From: Capnocytophaga sputigena
GTDB lineage: Bacteria > Bacteroidota > Bacteroidia > Flavobacteriales > Flavobacteriaceae
Reading direction: 5' to 3'
DNA: 64,000 nt
Assembly (NCBI RefSeq): GCF_900446695.1
Contig: NZ_UAVP01000011.1
Coordinates: 248,001-312,000, forward strand
The notes below the pieces were generated by a model, which worked only from the letters and a program-made list of their open reading frames with translations, did no database searches and was not told the origin of the DNA. The position numbers and the translations under genes were made by a program. Positions 27,867-35,860 of this stretch are shown piece by piece. Numbering within the stretch: position 1 is the first letter of the stretch; every line of letters starts with the position of its first letter.

Positions 27867-29585
27867 TCAAGAAATTCTAAACACTAAAGACTCCAAAGGG
27901 GCTATATCCACTCGCAATCTTCCTTTGCCATTTTCTATATATAGGGTAGTTTGCTTTTCGTAGTAAAGAGCATCGTTAAGGGTATATGTACCGTCATTCA
28001 AGAACCAACTGCCTAACAAATAGGCTGGCAATTGCAAGTCAAAACCATAACTTTCGTGTTCACTAAAATTGCATACCATCACCCATTGTTCTTCTTCATT
28101 CCCTCTCGCAAAACTATACACTTTGTCGTTGTAATAAACAGTGTGTTCTCGATTGTATTGATGCAAATCAATATAAGCACCATTAATCTTTAAATTGAGT
28201 AATCGCTGATAGAAATCGTGTAATGCTCGTTCCGAATTACTAAGTTGTCCTCCGTCATACTGCTTGTGGTTCACCCATCGTTGATGAGCAGGAACTCCTA
28301 TATAATCAAAGATAGAAGTACGCGACGAACTGCCAAAACCTGCCCATTCTGCCGCTCTCTCTCCCACCTCCTGACCAAAGTACACCATAACCGGCGACTC
28401 GCTAATAAGGGTAGAAACTACCATTGCAGGTTTAGCCTTTTCGGCATAGCCCGCAAATTCTGGTGAGGCTATACGTTGCTCATCGTGGTTTTCTAAGAAA
28501 TGTAACATACGGTCTGAAATATCAGAAAGTTCACGTTGTATAGGAGCAATGGCATCAGTACTATGTTCGTGTGCTACAATATTGCGCAAAGTGTCATACA
28601 ATTGCACTTTGTCATACAAGTAATCCATCTTCCCTAAGTGCAGGTAAGAGCGATATTCATTGGGGTTATATACCTCAGCCAGCAGAAAAGCCTCTGAGTT
28701 ATGATGTTTAATAGCCGAATTGAAATAACTCCAAAACTCTACAGGTACCATTTCAGCCATATCATAACGGAATCCATCTACACCTTTCTCAAGCCAATAC
28801 AAAGCAATATCTTTGAACTTTTGCCAAGTATTAGGCACAGTTTTGTCTTGCCAAAAATGGTAATGCACTTCTGTATCTTCACTCTCAAAACCTATAGGTA
28901 GTTCTGGAAAATCCTTAATACCATCAGGGCGTACCCCATAGTTGAGCTTTACGGTTTCATACCAATCATTGCGATCGGGCTGAGAAGCACGCGCCCCATT
29001 ACCTGTCCATTTAGCAGGAAACTCGTGATATTCGCCATAAATACCTTCAGGTAGTTTAAAAGCCTCATTGGGGTTGTAATAGAAATTGTTATTTACTGCA
29101 TAAGTTACCGAAATATCATCATCTTCTCCAAAACCTCTTATTCCCTCAGGTTTAGCAATACTCTCATAACGGCGTGCCACGTGATTAGGCACTATATCCA
29201 TAATCACTTTCAGTCCGCACTGGTGCGTACGTGCAATAAGGGCTTCCCACTCCTCCAAACGTTGTGCGGGATTGTCAGCAAGATCTGGGTTTACAGTGTA
29301 ATAATCCTTTATGGCATAAGGAGAGCCCGCGCGTCCTTTTACTACCGCCGGAAAGTCATTACTGATGCCATAAGCTGTATAATCAGTAGTGAGTGCGTGA
29401 TGTAATACTCCTGTAAACCATATATATGTAGCTCCTAACTTTTTTATTTCTAATAGAGCCTTCTCAGTAAAATCCGAGAACTTACCCACTCCATTTTCAT
29501 CTTTAGTGCCCCACGCTTTATTGGTAGTATTAGTATTCCCAAAAAGTCTCGTTAGCACTTGGTAAACTACTATTTTGTTATTCAT
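27867..29585 (-). CDS. GH13 alpha-amylase family enzyme, cytoplasmic
   Basis: The 572-aa protein has all GH13 motifs: DIVPNH (130-135), GFRYDMAE with nucleophile Asp275, LLAEVYNP with acid/base Glu304 and ENHDEQR with Asp368. A beta-sandwich domain C ends the protein. There is no signal peptide, so it should act on intracellular alpha-glucans or oligosaccharides; the exact activity (amylase, glucosidase, transferase) is open. It starts inside the stop codon of a 74-aa gene (ATGA overlap) and is the last gene of the leftward LRR cluster, an unusual neighbourhood for a glycan enzyme. No susC/susD genes are near. Confidence 0.85.
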   Translation of the reverse strand: MNNKIVVYQVLTRLFGNTNTTNKAWGTKDENGVGKFSDFTEKALLEIKKLGATYIWFTGVLHHALTTDYTAYGISNDFPAVVKGRAGSPYAIKDYYTVNPDLADNPAQRLEEWEALIARTHQCGLKVIMDIVPNHVARRYESIAKPEGIRGFGEDDDISVTYAVNNNFYYNPNEAFKLPEGIYGEYHEFPAKWTGNGARASQPDRNDWYETVKLNYGVRPDGIKDFPELPIGFESEDTEVHYHFWQDKTVPNTWQKFKDIALYWLEKGVDGFRYDMAEMVPVEFWSYFNSAIKHHNSEAFLLAEVYNPNEYRSYLHLGKMDYLYDKVQLYDTLRNIVAHEHSTDAIAPIQRELSDISDRMLHFLENHDEQRIASPEFAGYAEKAKPAMVVSTLISESPVMVYFGQEVGERAAEWAGFGSSSRTSIFDYIGVPAHQRWVNHKQYDGGQLSNSERALHDFYQRLLNLKINGAYIDLHQYNREHTVYYNDKVYSFARGNEEEQWVMVCNFSEHESYGFDLQLPAYLLGSWFLNDGTYTLNDALYYEKQTTLYIENGKGRLRVDIAPLESLVFRIS

Positions 29586-29806
29586 TTTAAACTATTTTTA
29601 GCTTCTTCTAATAACTTAATAAATACATTGTAATCAACTTTATGAGTTACCATATCCTCATTAATTAGTTTGATAGTAGGTGTTTCTACAAAGAAATTAC
29701 CATTATTATCATAACTAACTAATGCTATATATTTATCATCTATATAAATCTCAGCTACTAAATTGTCATAATTACAATCGTTACATATTAATATTTCTTT
29801 CTTCAT
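29582..29806 (-). CDS. Small protein of unknown function (74 aa)
   Basis: The 74-aa acidic protein has no signal or membrane segment and begins MKKEILICNDCNYDNLVAEI. A CxxC-like Cys12/Cys15-type spacing (ICNDC) near the start is the only notable motif. The ATG at 29806 is preferred to a TTG 18 bases upstream. It overlaps the end of the preceding 125-aa gene by 26 bases and the start of the GH13 gene by 4, so the three are translationally linked. Its size and position in an LRR cluster would fit an immunity-type protein, but nothing proves it. Confidence 0.55.
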   Translation of the reverse strand: MKKEILICNDCNYDNLVAEIYIDDKYIALVSYDNNGNFFVETPTIKLINEDMVTHKVDYNVFIKLLEEAKNSLK

Positions 29807-30158
29807 ATAGCAACTCTTCTTCAAAAAATCTTCTACTGCTACCTAATAAAATGTAAAAAGGCTTACTATCTTTAAAATGCCAATATCGATCTTTTATAAT
29901 AGCTTGTTTTCCACTGGCTACTACCGATACCAAAGTACCTATTTCTAAAAAACTACCTTCTATAACTTTCATAGCTTCTTTTCGTATAATGAATGCTTTA
30001 TCACCATAAGATATTTTATAATATGTACTTAAATCTTCAAGGATAGTAAATAACTTTCCTTGTGGATTCAAAGCTTCAAACATTTCTATTCCACTGTTGT
30101 CTAATAAAATATTGTCTTTATTCTTGTTCAACAACCAAAAACAAATTCCATATAGCAT
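29781..30158 (-). CDS. Protein of unknown function with possible SH3/KOW-like C-terminal part
   Basis: The 125-aa protein starts with a short hydrophobic stretch (MLYGICFWLL). It continues with a helical part around GKLFTILEDLSTYYKI. It ends with a strand-rich section, IGTLVSVVASGKQAIIKDRYWHF to SRRFFEEEL, whose spacing resembles small SH3/KOW-type barrels. I do not recognise a named family. The ATG at 30158 is preceded by an in-frame GTG at 30161. It follows the broken LRR gene by 36 bases and overlaps the next gene. It is a candidate member of a toxin-immunity-type cassette, on context only. Confidence 0.5.
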   Translation of the reverse strand: MLYGICFWLLNKNKDNILLDNSGIEMFEALNPQGKLFTILEDLSTYYKISYGDKAFIIRKEAMKVIEGSFLEIGTLVSVVASGKQAIIKDRYWHFKDSKPFYILLGSSRRFFEEELLYEERNINM

Positions 30159-30194
30159 CACTAAAATAGTTTTAATCGTTGTATTTCTTTTAAT

Positions 30195-31178
30195 CTAATC
30201 GTATTGTATCTTACCTATCTCGGGAAATCTCTCCAAAAAGTTCCTCGTTTCTTTCATCGTTTTGAGTTTTATTGTAATACTTTCCAAAAAAGGAAATACT
30301 TCAGGAACAAGCCAAGACAAATCTTCTAATCTAAACGAATTGGTAGCAATACGTAAATGGCGCAGTTGCTTCACCTCTTTAATACTGAAAATATCAGTGA
30401 GTTCTTTCATATTCATCAGCGAAAGATAGGTAAGTTGTTTTAGTTCAGAAAGTGAAGGGAGTATAGCAATTTTATTAGCTCCCAAAAATGATAAACTTTC
30501 TAAATGTATTAACCCCGAAATAAAACTGATGTCTTCTAACTTATTGCTATTGAATAGCAACAATTCTTTTAAATTAGGCATCTTCTTGTCGAGGTCTGTA
30601 CTTTGTAGCCCTTGCACTTCCAAAAACTCCATAGCGGGCATTGCTTGAAGTAAATCTGTTTGTAAGCCTCTCACATTCATTTTCTTTAATGATTGCAACA
30701 TCGATAGCTCTTGATGTTGTTTTTTTGTTAGAGGAAGTTCTAAGTTAATCTTTTCTAATTTATAGCAAGCTTCCAAAGGTGTAAGACTTAGATTTTTATC
30801 ATACCGAAGTACCAAAACTAATTCTTTTAGGTTTTGAAAATACTCAATACCTTTGAGCGAATCAAATCCCCAATCTCTATTGCTAATAAACAGTTACTCT
30901 ACATTCCATACACTTTTAAAATCCTCTATATTTATCCAAGCCTCTTGATTGTTTTCTCTTAGCAATTGCAATATAAACACCGATTTATGAGGCTGTGCCA
31001 GCACCTCTGATAGCACTTGTAACTTCTCAGATTTAGGAGATTCCTCAAAACGAAGCCTAATAATATGATTCTCTATTTCTTTTAGTTGTAAAATAGTTTC
31101 GTCACTCGCATTATTTATCTCTAATAAAGCGAGATTATTTCCATCATAATCTGAATAAAATTGAATTTCTTTGTTCAT
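30195..31178 (-). pseudogene. Leucine-rich repeat gene split by one in-frame stop codon
   Basis: From the ATG at 31178 one frame runs 94 codons to a TAA at 30894-30896. The same frame then continues without a shift for 232 more residues to 30195. The sequence across the stop (SVWNVE, stop, LFISNRDWGFDSLKGIEYF) reads as uninterrupted LRR-protein sequence, and LRR repeats (PNLKELLLFNSNKLEDIS, LKQLTYLSLMNM) follow. Restored, the product would be 327 residues, close to the 332 of the neighbouring intact paralogue. A single base change is the simplest explanation; phase-variable or suppressed translation and sequencing error are alternatives. It starts two bases after the upstream LRR gene. Confidence 0.75.
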
Positions 31179-31180
31179 TA

Positions 31181-32179
31181 TCAACTCTCATCTGGTATTA
31201 TCCAAAGTGCAATATCTCGTTTCTCTATTTCATCTATTATTTTTAGAACCTTATGTTTTTCTATCTCTAATACTTTCAAATTCTTAATAAACGATATATC
31301 ATCTATTTCTTTGATAAATTCATTGTCATACAAACAGAGCTTTTTTAAATTTGGCAATTGCTCTAAGCCTTCTAAACTTTCTATTTCGGAGCCATAACTC
31401 ACATCCAAATGCTCAAGAGACTTCAACTTGCTAAACGGAAGAAAGTTTTTAAAAGGACAAGATAACATCTCAATATATTTTAATTTTTTGCATACCTCCA
31501 AGCCATCAAAAGTTTGTTGATCATCATAATAAGTATGAATAGCATACAATTCTCTCAAATTAGGGGTATTTTTGAGTGAATAGAAATCAAAACCTTTCAA
31601 TTTTATATGTAATTTTTTGAGCTTAGGCAATGCAACATCTATTTCTTTAAGATGTTCAGCATCCAATTTCTCAAGCAAAGGAATATAAGCTCCTTTCAAA
31701 CTATTAACTGAATAAGGCAATACCAACTCCCGTAAAGAAGGTAAATATACATCTTTTAAACTATCTGTTTCAAAACTTCCTATGGCTAAACTCCTCAGAG
31801 AAGGCAAATGAGCCTCTGCTAACGAATGTATATAAGGATTTTCTTCTGGATAGTTTTGATTAGAAATAGTCAATTCTTTTAAAGAAGGTAACTGAAGAAA
31901 TTGACAAAATCGCTTTGAATGGATAATGCTATCAGAAATATATAATTCCTTGAGCTTTTTAAATTCAGTAAGTGCACTCAAATCATCTAAAGCGCACCTC
32001 AAAAAATTTATACTTTTTATAGTATCAGCAAAAGGCAAAAAATCATCAAATGATTTTATATCCTTATCCATAAAAAATAATTCCACAGGTATTCCTCTGT
32101 ATAATCGTATGAAATTGCCATACCCTTGATGGGAATAAATGATTTTTAAATTGTATTTGTCGGTAAAATAGCTGTACAT
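31181..32179 (-). CDS. Leucine-rich repeat protein
   Basis: The 332-aa cytoplasmic-looking protein (no signal) contains about ten LRRs of 20-25 residues between 65 and 310, for example FKKLKELYISDS, LPSLKELTISNQ, LKSLEHLDVSYG and LPNLKKLCLYDN. Such repeats bind proteins. The ATG at 32179 is chosen because a longer TTG reading would begin inside the prfB terminator. It heads a leftward set of five tightly packed genes ending in the GH13 gene, and the next gene is a broken paralogue. Leucine repeat arrays in tandem copies are often seen in immunity or surface-recognition loci, which is inference here. Confidence 0.78.
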   Translation of the reverse strand: MYSYFTDKYNLKIIYSHQGYGNFIRLYRGIPVELFFMDKDIKSFDDFLPFADTIKSINFLRCALDDLSALTEFKKLKELYISDSIIHSKRFCQFLQLPSLKELTISNQNYPEENPYIHSLAEAHLPSLRSLAIGSFETDSLKDVYLPSLRELVLPYSVNSLKGAYIPLLEKLDAEHLKEIDVALPKLKKLHIKLKGFDFYSLKNTPNLRELYAIHTYYDDQQTFDGLEVCKKLKYIEMLSCPFKNFLPFSKLKSLEHLDVSYGSEIESLEGLEQLPNLKKLCLYDNEFIKEIDDISFIKNLKVLEIEKHKVLKIIDEIEKRDIALWIIPDES

Positions 32180-32202
32180 AAATAGATGTATTATTAAAAA
32201 AT

Positions 32203-32251
32203 ACTTTGCCAAAGGTTTTATAGCCTGTTGTGCTACAACCTTTGGCAAAGT
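32203..32251 (-). terminator. prfB terminator
   Basis: A 15-bp perfect stem (32203-32217 with 32237-32251) and a 19-base loop are followed on the minus strand by ATTTTTTAA. Its arms share the ACTTTGCCAAAG core of the yidC terminator at 5551. Confidence 0.85.
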
Positions 32252-32260
32252 TATATTCTA

Positions 32261-33368
32261 TTAATCAGTATCGCCCGTGCGACTTGTGCCCATAAGCATT
32301 AAGTAGGCTTTAAGAAATTCGTCGAGTTCGCCGTTCATTACGCTATCTACATCAGTAGATTCGTAATTAGTGCGTACATCCTTCACGAGTTTATAGGGGT
32401 GCATCACATAGTTGCGTATTTGCGAACCCCACTCTATCTTCATCTTGCCTGCCTCTATCTCATCGCGTTTAGCCTGACGCTTTTTGAGTTCTATCTCATA
32501 CAACTGCGATTTGAGCAATTGCAACGCCTTGTTTTTATTATCAAGCTGACTGCGGGTCTCGGAGTTCTCAATAATAATTCCCGTAGGGTGGTGACGTAAG
32601 CGCACTGCGGTCTCTACTTTGTTTACATTCTGCCCGCCTGCTCCACTTGAGCGCATTGTCTCAAAGGTAATATCCGCAGGGTTGATTTCTATTTCAATAG
32701 TATCATCTGCCAGCGGGTATACATATACCGAGGCAAATGAGGTATGGCGTTTAGCATTGCTATCAAAAGGTGAAATGCGCACCAAGCGATGTACACCATT
32801 CTCTCCTTTGAGATAACCAAAAGCATATTCACCTTCAATTTCAATAGTAACTGTTTTAATACCTGCTACATCACCTTCTTGGAAGTTGAGCGTCTTTACC
32901 TTATACTTTTGGTTGTTGCACCACATTGTGTACATTCGCAAGAGCATTGAAGCCCAGTCGCAACTTTCAGTACCGCCTGCTCCTGCAGTAATTTGCAGTA
33001 CAGCACTCATCGCATCGCCTTCATCAGAGAGCATATTGCGAAATTCCAATGCCTCAATAGCGTGTAGGGCTTGTGCGTATTGCTGGTCTACCTCGTCGGC
33101 AGTAGCTTCACCTTCTTTAAAGAAGTCGAGCAACACCTCCACATCCGAGGTAAGACTTTCAGCTTCCTCATAATCTTCTACCCATTTCTTTTGAGTGCGA
33201 AGTTCACGCATCACCTTTTCAGCCTCTTTGGCATTATCCCAAAAGTCAGGTGCAAAAGTCTTCTCTTCTTCGTTACTTATTTCAATACGTTTGGCATCTA
33301 TGTCAAAGATACCTCCTTAACGCACCCAGGCGATTCACTAAATCCTTAACTTGTTCGTTATTTGTCAT
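32261..33368 (-). CDS. prfB: Peptide chain release factor 2, made by programmed +1 frameshift
   Basis: Codons 1-21 run from ATG at 33368 to CTT (33306-33308) and are followed by in-frame TGA. Skipping the T at 33305 joins the main frame at 33304, giving 368 residues in total, close to E. coli RF2 (365). In the joined numbering the stop-codon-reading SPF is at about 199-201 and the catalytic GGQ at about 244-246. The protein terminates at UGA and UAA. The frameshift lets RF2 limit its own synthesis. The coding region is two segments, 33368-33306 and 33304-32261, on the minus strand. It lies downstream of frr and has its own terminator. Confidence 0.95.
33302..33317 (-). promoter_or_regulatory. 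RF2 programmed +1 frameshift site
   Basis: On the minus strand the site reads AGGAGG-TAT-CTT-TGA-C. It has an internal Shine-Dalgarno (33312-33317) three bases before the CUU slippery codon, then UGA with C after it. This is the classical bacterial arrangement, and the SD here is a full AGGAGG. Confidence 0.93.
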
Positions 33369-33404
33369 TTCTGATTACTTATTATATTACTATACCCTAT
33401 CCTC

Positions 33405-33425
33405 TCTTACCTCTTATCTCTTACC
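33405..33425 (-). repeat. Dispersed 21-base intergenic repeat, copy 2
   Basis: It is identical over 21 bases to the plus-strand copy at 6103-6123 (core GGTAAGAGATAAGAGG). It lies 5 bases after the frr stop in the 62-base frr-prfB gap. Confidence 0.6.
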
Positions 33426-33430
33426 TAAAC

Positions 33431-33985
33431 CTAAACTTTTAGTATCTCAGCTTCTTTTGCAGCTAATACTTCCTCTACCTTTTTGATGTATTTATCGGTG
33501 AGTTTTTGTACGCGCTCTTCAGCATCTTTCTTGATGTCGTCTGAAGTTTCTACTTTTTTGATTTCTTTGTTAGCATCTTGTCGAGCATTGCGCACACTGA
33601 TTTTAGCGTCTTCGCCTTCACCTTTAGCTTGTTTTACAAGTTCACGACGACGCTCTTCAGTAAGCGGTGGAACAGTGATAATCACCATTTCGCCATTGTT
33701 CATTGGGTTAAAGCCTAAGTTAGCTATCTGGATAGCTTTCTCAATAGGTTGAATCATTTTCTTTTCCCAAGGCTGAATAGAAATGGTACGCGAGTCAGGA
33801 GCTGATACGTTAGCTACCTGACTAAGAGGGGTTTGCGCTCCGTAATAATCTACCATTACGCTACTTACCATTTGCGGACTTGCCTTACCTGCGCGAATAT
33901 TGCCCAAAGCCTTGTCCAAGTGTTGCAACGCCTCTTGCATCGCCTCGTTTGTAGTGTCTAAGATAATATTAATTTCTTCGTTCAT
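33431..33985 (-). CDS. frr: Ribosome recycling factor
   Basis: The 184-aa protein (E. coli 185) splits post-termination ribosomes together with EF-G. It has the tRNA-like helical layout, with family segments ALGNIRAGKASPQMV (27-41), SIQPWEKKMI (70-79) and LTEERRRELVKQAK near 107. It follows pyrH through two small membrane-protein genes and precedes prfB, so translation-termination functions are clustered on this strand. Confidence 0.96.
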   Translation of the reverse strand: MNEEINIILDTTNEAMQEALQHLDKALGNIRAGKASPQMVSSVMVDYYGAQTPLSQVANVSAPDSRTISIQPWEKKMIQPIEKAIQIANLGFNPMNNGEMVIITVPPLTEERRRELVKQAKGEGEDAKISVRNARQDANKEIKKVETSDDIKKDAEERVQKLTDKYIKKVEEVLAAKEAEILKV

Positions 33986-33996
33986 TGTATATTGTT

Positions 33997-34230
33997 TTAT
34001 TTATTAGTATTAGTTTTATTAGATAATAACTTTTTAATTTTCATTTGTAGATTATTGTTCTTCTTATAAAAGAAGAAAATACCTACAATCAATAAAATTG
34101 TCAATAATGGTTGTATAATCACAAACAAATAGATGTTCACTGCTTCATAAGTAGTTCCAAAAGAATCTGCTAATAAATACAAGCCTTCCACTGCAAGGTC
34201 AAAACATCTATGTAATAGATTTTGTTCCAT
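33997..34230 (-). CDS. Small membrane protein between pyrH and frr (paralogue 2)
   Basis: The 77-aa protein has one strong transmembrane segment (about 34-54) preceded by LADSFGTTYEAVNIYLF and followed by a Lys/Asn-rich tail. The segment matches the same part of the next-upstream protein (LANFTGFTYKEVNVIVF), so the two are tandem duplicates. The ATG at 34230 overlaps the upstream stop in a TAATG junction. No known family is recognised. Cotranslation with pyrH and frr is the only functional clue. Confidence 0.65.
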   Translation of the reverse strand: MEQNLLHRCFDLAVEGLYLLADSFGTTYEAVNIYLFVIIQPLLTILLIVGIFFFYKKNNNLQMKIKKLLSNKTNTNK

Positions 34231-34433
34231 TAGCATTGTGCTTCTAATTGTTTAATAAAGCGCTTTTTCTCTCTGTATTGTACATATTTAACTACAAAAA
34301 GTAGCAAAAGAGCAATATCTACCATAGGCATTAGAAAAATAAAGACAATAACATTCACTTCTTTATAGGTAAACCCTGTAAAATTTGCCAATGATTGCAT
34401 TACTTCACAACACCAATTGAACAATACTTCCAT
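34230..34433 (-). CDS. Small membrane protein between pyrH and frr (paralogue 1)
   Basis: The 67-aa protein has a single transmembrane helix (about 27-48) and a basic C-terminal tail (YREKKRFIKQLEAQC). The motif LANFTGFTYKEVN precedes the helix and is shared with the downstream paralogue. It starts on the stop codon of pyrH (TAATG) and ends on the start of the paralogue in the same way, giving a fully coupled pyrH-orf-orf set upstream of frr. Function is unknown. Confidence 0.65.
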   Translation of the reverse strand: MEVLFNWCCEVMQSLANFTGFTYKEVNVIVFIFLMPMVDIALLLLFVVKYVQYREKKRFIKQLEAQC

Positions 34434-35140
34434 TAATCATTAACTACGGTTCCTACATTTTCCCCTGCTACTACTTTAGCGAGGTTGCCTTTTTTGTTCA
34501 TATCAAATACAATAATAGGCAAATGGTTCTCTTGGCTAAGAGTAAAAGCCGTCATATCCATTACTTTAAGGTTTTTATCAATACATTCATTGAAAGAGAC
34601 GTGGCTAAACTTCACTGCATCAGGGTTTTTCTCAGGGTCTGCAGTATAGATACCATCTACGCGAGTCCCTTTGAGGATTACATCCGCATTGATTTCAATA
34701 GCACGAAGTACAGCTGCCGAGTCAGTTGTAAAGTAAGGATTACCAGTTCCTGCCCCGAAAATAACTACACGTCCTTTCTCTAAGTGGCGTACAGCACGAC
34801 GCTTGATAAAAGGCTCAGCGATAGCTTCCATCTTAATAGCTGTTTGCAAACGGGTGAAGATACCTTCATCTTCCAATGCACTTTGTAGAGCGAGCGAGTT
34901 GATAACAGTCGCAAGCATTCCCATATAGTCGCCTTGCACTCTGTCCATACCATTGCTGGCACCTGCTACCCCACGAAAAATATTCCCGCCACCAATCACG
35001 ATAGCTACTTCTACTCCTTGTTTTACTACCTCTTTTATTTCGGTAGCGTATTCTTTTAATCGAGCAGGGTCAATACCGTACTGGCGACTCCCCATAAGGG
35101 CTTCCCCGCTGAGTTTAAGTAAAATTCTTTTATATTTCAT
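34433..35140 (-). CDS. pyrH: Uridylate kinase
   Basis: The 235-aa hexameric enzyme phosphorylates UMP to UDP. It starts [17 protein letters not shown] at 35140; longer readings include the promoter. Nucleotide motifs IGGGNIFRG (about 54-62), the [13 protein letters not shown] substrate loop and ADPEKNPDA are present. It is normally adjacent to frr; here two small genes intervene. Confidence 0.95.
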   Translation of the reverse strand: MKYKRILLKLSGEALMGSRQYGIDPARLKEYATEIKEVVKQGVEVAIVIGGGNIFRGVAGASNGMDRVQGDYMGMLATVINSLALQSALEDEGIFTRLQTAIKMEAIAEPFIKRRAVRHLEKGRVVIFGAGTGNPYFTTDSAAVLRAIEINADVILKGTRVDGIYTADPEKNPDAVKFSHVSFNECIDKNLKVMDMTAFTLSQENHLPIIVFDMNKKGNLAKVVAGENVGTVVND

Positions 35141-35178
35141 TTCAATTGATAATTGACTTAATTCACTAATTTTGAGGG

Positions 35179-35209
35179 CAAAAATAAAGAAAATAAGAGT
35201 ATTACACAA
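35179..35209 (-). promoter_or_regulatory. pyrH operon promoter
   Basis: On the minus strand TTG (35207-35209), a 20-base spacer and TATTTTTG (35179-35186) precede pyrH by 38 bases. The 80 bases further upstream hold only short hairpin-forming AT-rich sequence, including another ACTTTGTCAAAG (35233-35244). Confidence 0.6.
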
Positions 35210-35290
35210 ATTATTTAGAGGATTTATAGAACACTTTGTCAAAGACTTAGAACTTTAATAAAGCTTCTATAAGTCAAAAACAACTGATAA

Positions 35291-35860
35291 TCATTCAATT
35301 GTTATAATTTTTTCTGGGGTTGCTATATGCGTAAGACGAACATCAGTAGAGAGAGAAATAGACGAAAAATTCTCTTCAGGTAAAAAAAATGAAAGCCCTA
35401 TTTTAAGGGTTTCTGGACGACATTCTGCTAAAAATCGGTCATAGTAGCCTCCTCCATAACCTATACGATTACCATAGAGGTCGTAAGCAAGAAGAGGAAC
35501 AAACACTACTTCTATTTTATGTGCAGAAATAGCCATTCCATCTTTAGGTTCTGGCACTCCCCAACTATTTGTTTGTAAAAGAGTATCTTTGGCAAATGGT
35601 ATAGAAGTAAGAGTTCTCTTTTCAGAGTTCATTTTTGGTACCACTACTTGTTTGTTTTTTTCATAAAGAAGTTGTAGAATAGGGGTTGTATCAACCTCAT
35701 TGAGTTTTTTAATAGATAGGAATAGGTGATAACAATTATATCCCCATATATCGCATATTGAAAGTTGCTGAGCAATTTGTAGGCTCATCATTTCTAGCTC
35801 AGCTACCGATAAGGCTGTGCGTTTTTGTTTGTAGAGTTGCCGTAATTCTTTCTTGGTCAT
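35291..35860 (-). CDS. 5-formyltetrahydrofolate cyclo-ligase
   Basis: The 189-aa enzyme converts 5-formyl-THF to 5,10-methenyl-THF with ATP. The family signature is GNRIGYGGGYYDRFL near 129-143, with an N-terminal KKELRQLYKQKR ATP-site motif. The start overlaps the GH25 gene stop by 4 bases (ATGA), so the two are cotranslated although their functions are not obviously related. Confidence 0.92.
   Translation of the reverse strand: MTKKELRQLYKQKRTALSVAELEMMSLQIAQQLSICDIWGYNCYHLFLSIKKLNEVDTTPILQLLYEKNKQVVVPKMNSEKRTLTSIPFAKDTLLQTNSWGVPEPKDGMAISAHKIEVVFVPLLAYDLYGNRIGYGGGYYDRFLAECRPETLKIGLSFFLPEENFSSISLSTDVRLTHIATPEKIITIE

Noticed and set aside
30195-30815. The downstream LRR half as an independent gene from a TTG at 30815
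   Set aside because: The frame continues upstream for 26 more codons of LRR-like sequence to the TAA, so an internal TTG start is less likely than a split gene.
32180-32248. Longer TTG-initiated start for the first LRR gene
   Set aside because: The extra residues would be encoded by the prfB terminator hairpin; the ATG at 32179 follows it.
35210-35290. Possible terminator after the 5-FTHF cyclo-ligase gene
   Set aside because: An imperfect hairpin can be drawn (GACTTA arms around CTTTAATAAAG), but it has bulges and no convincing T-run on the minus strand.
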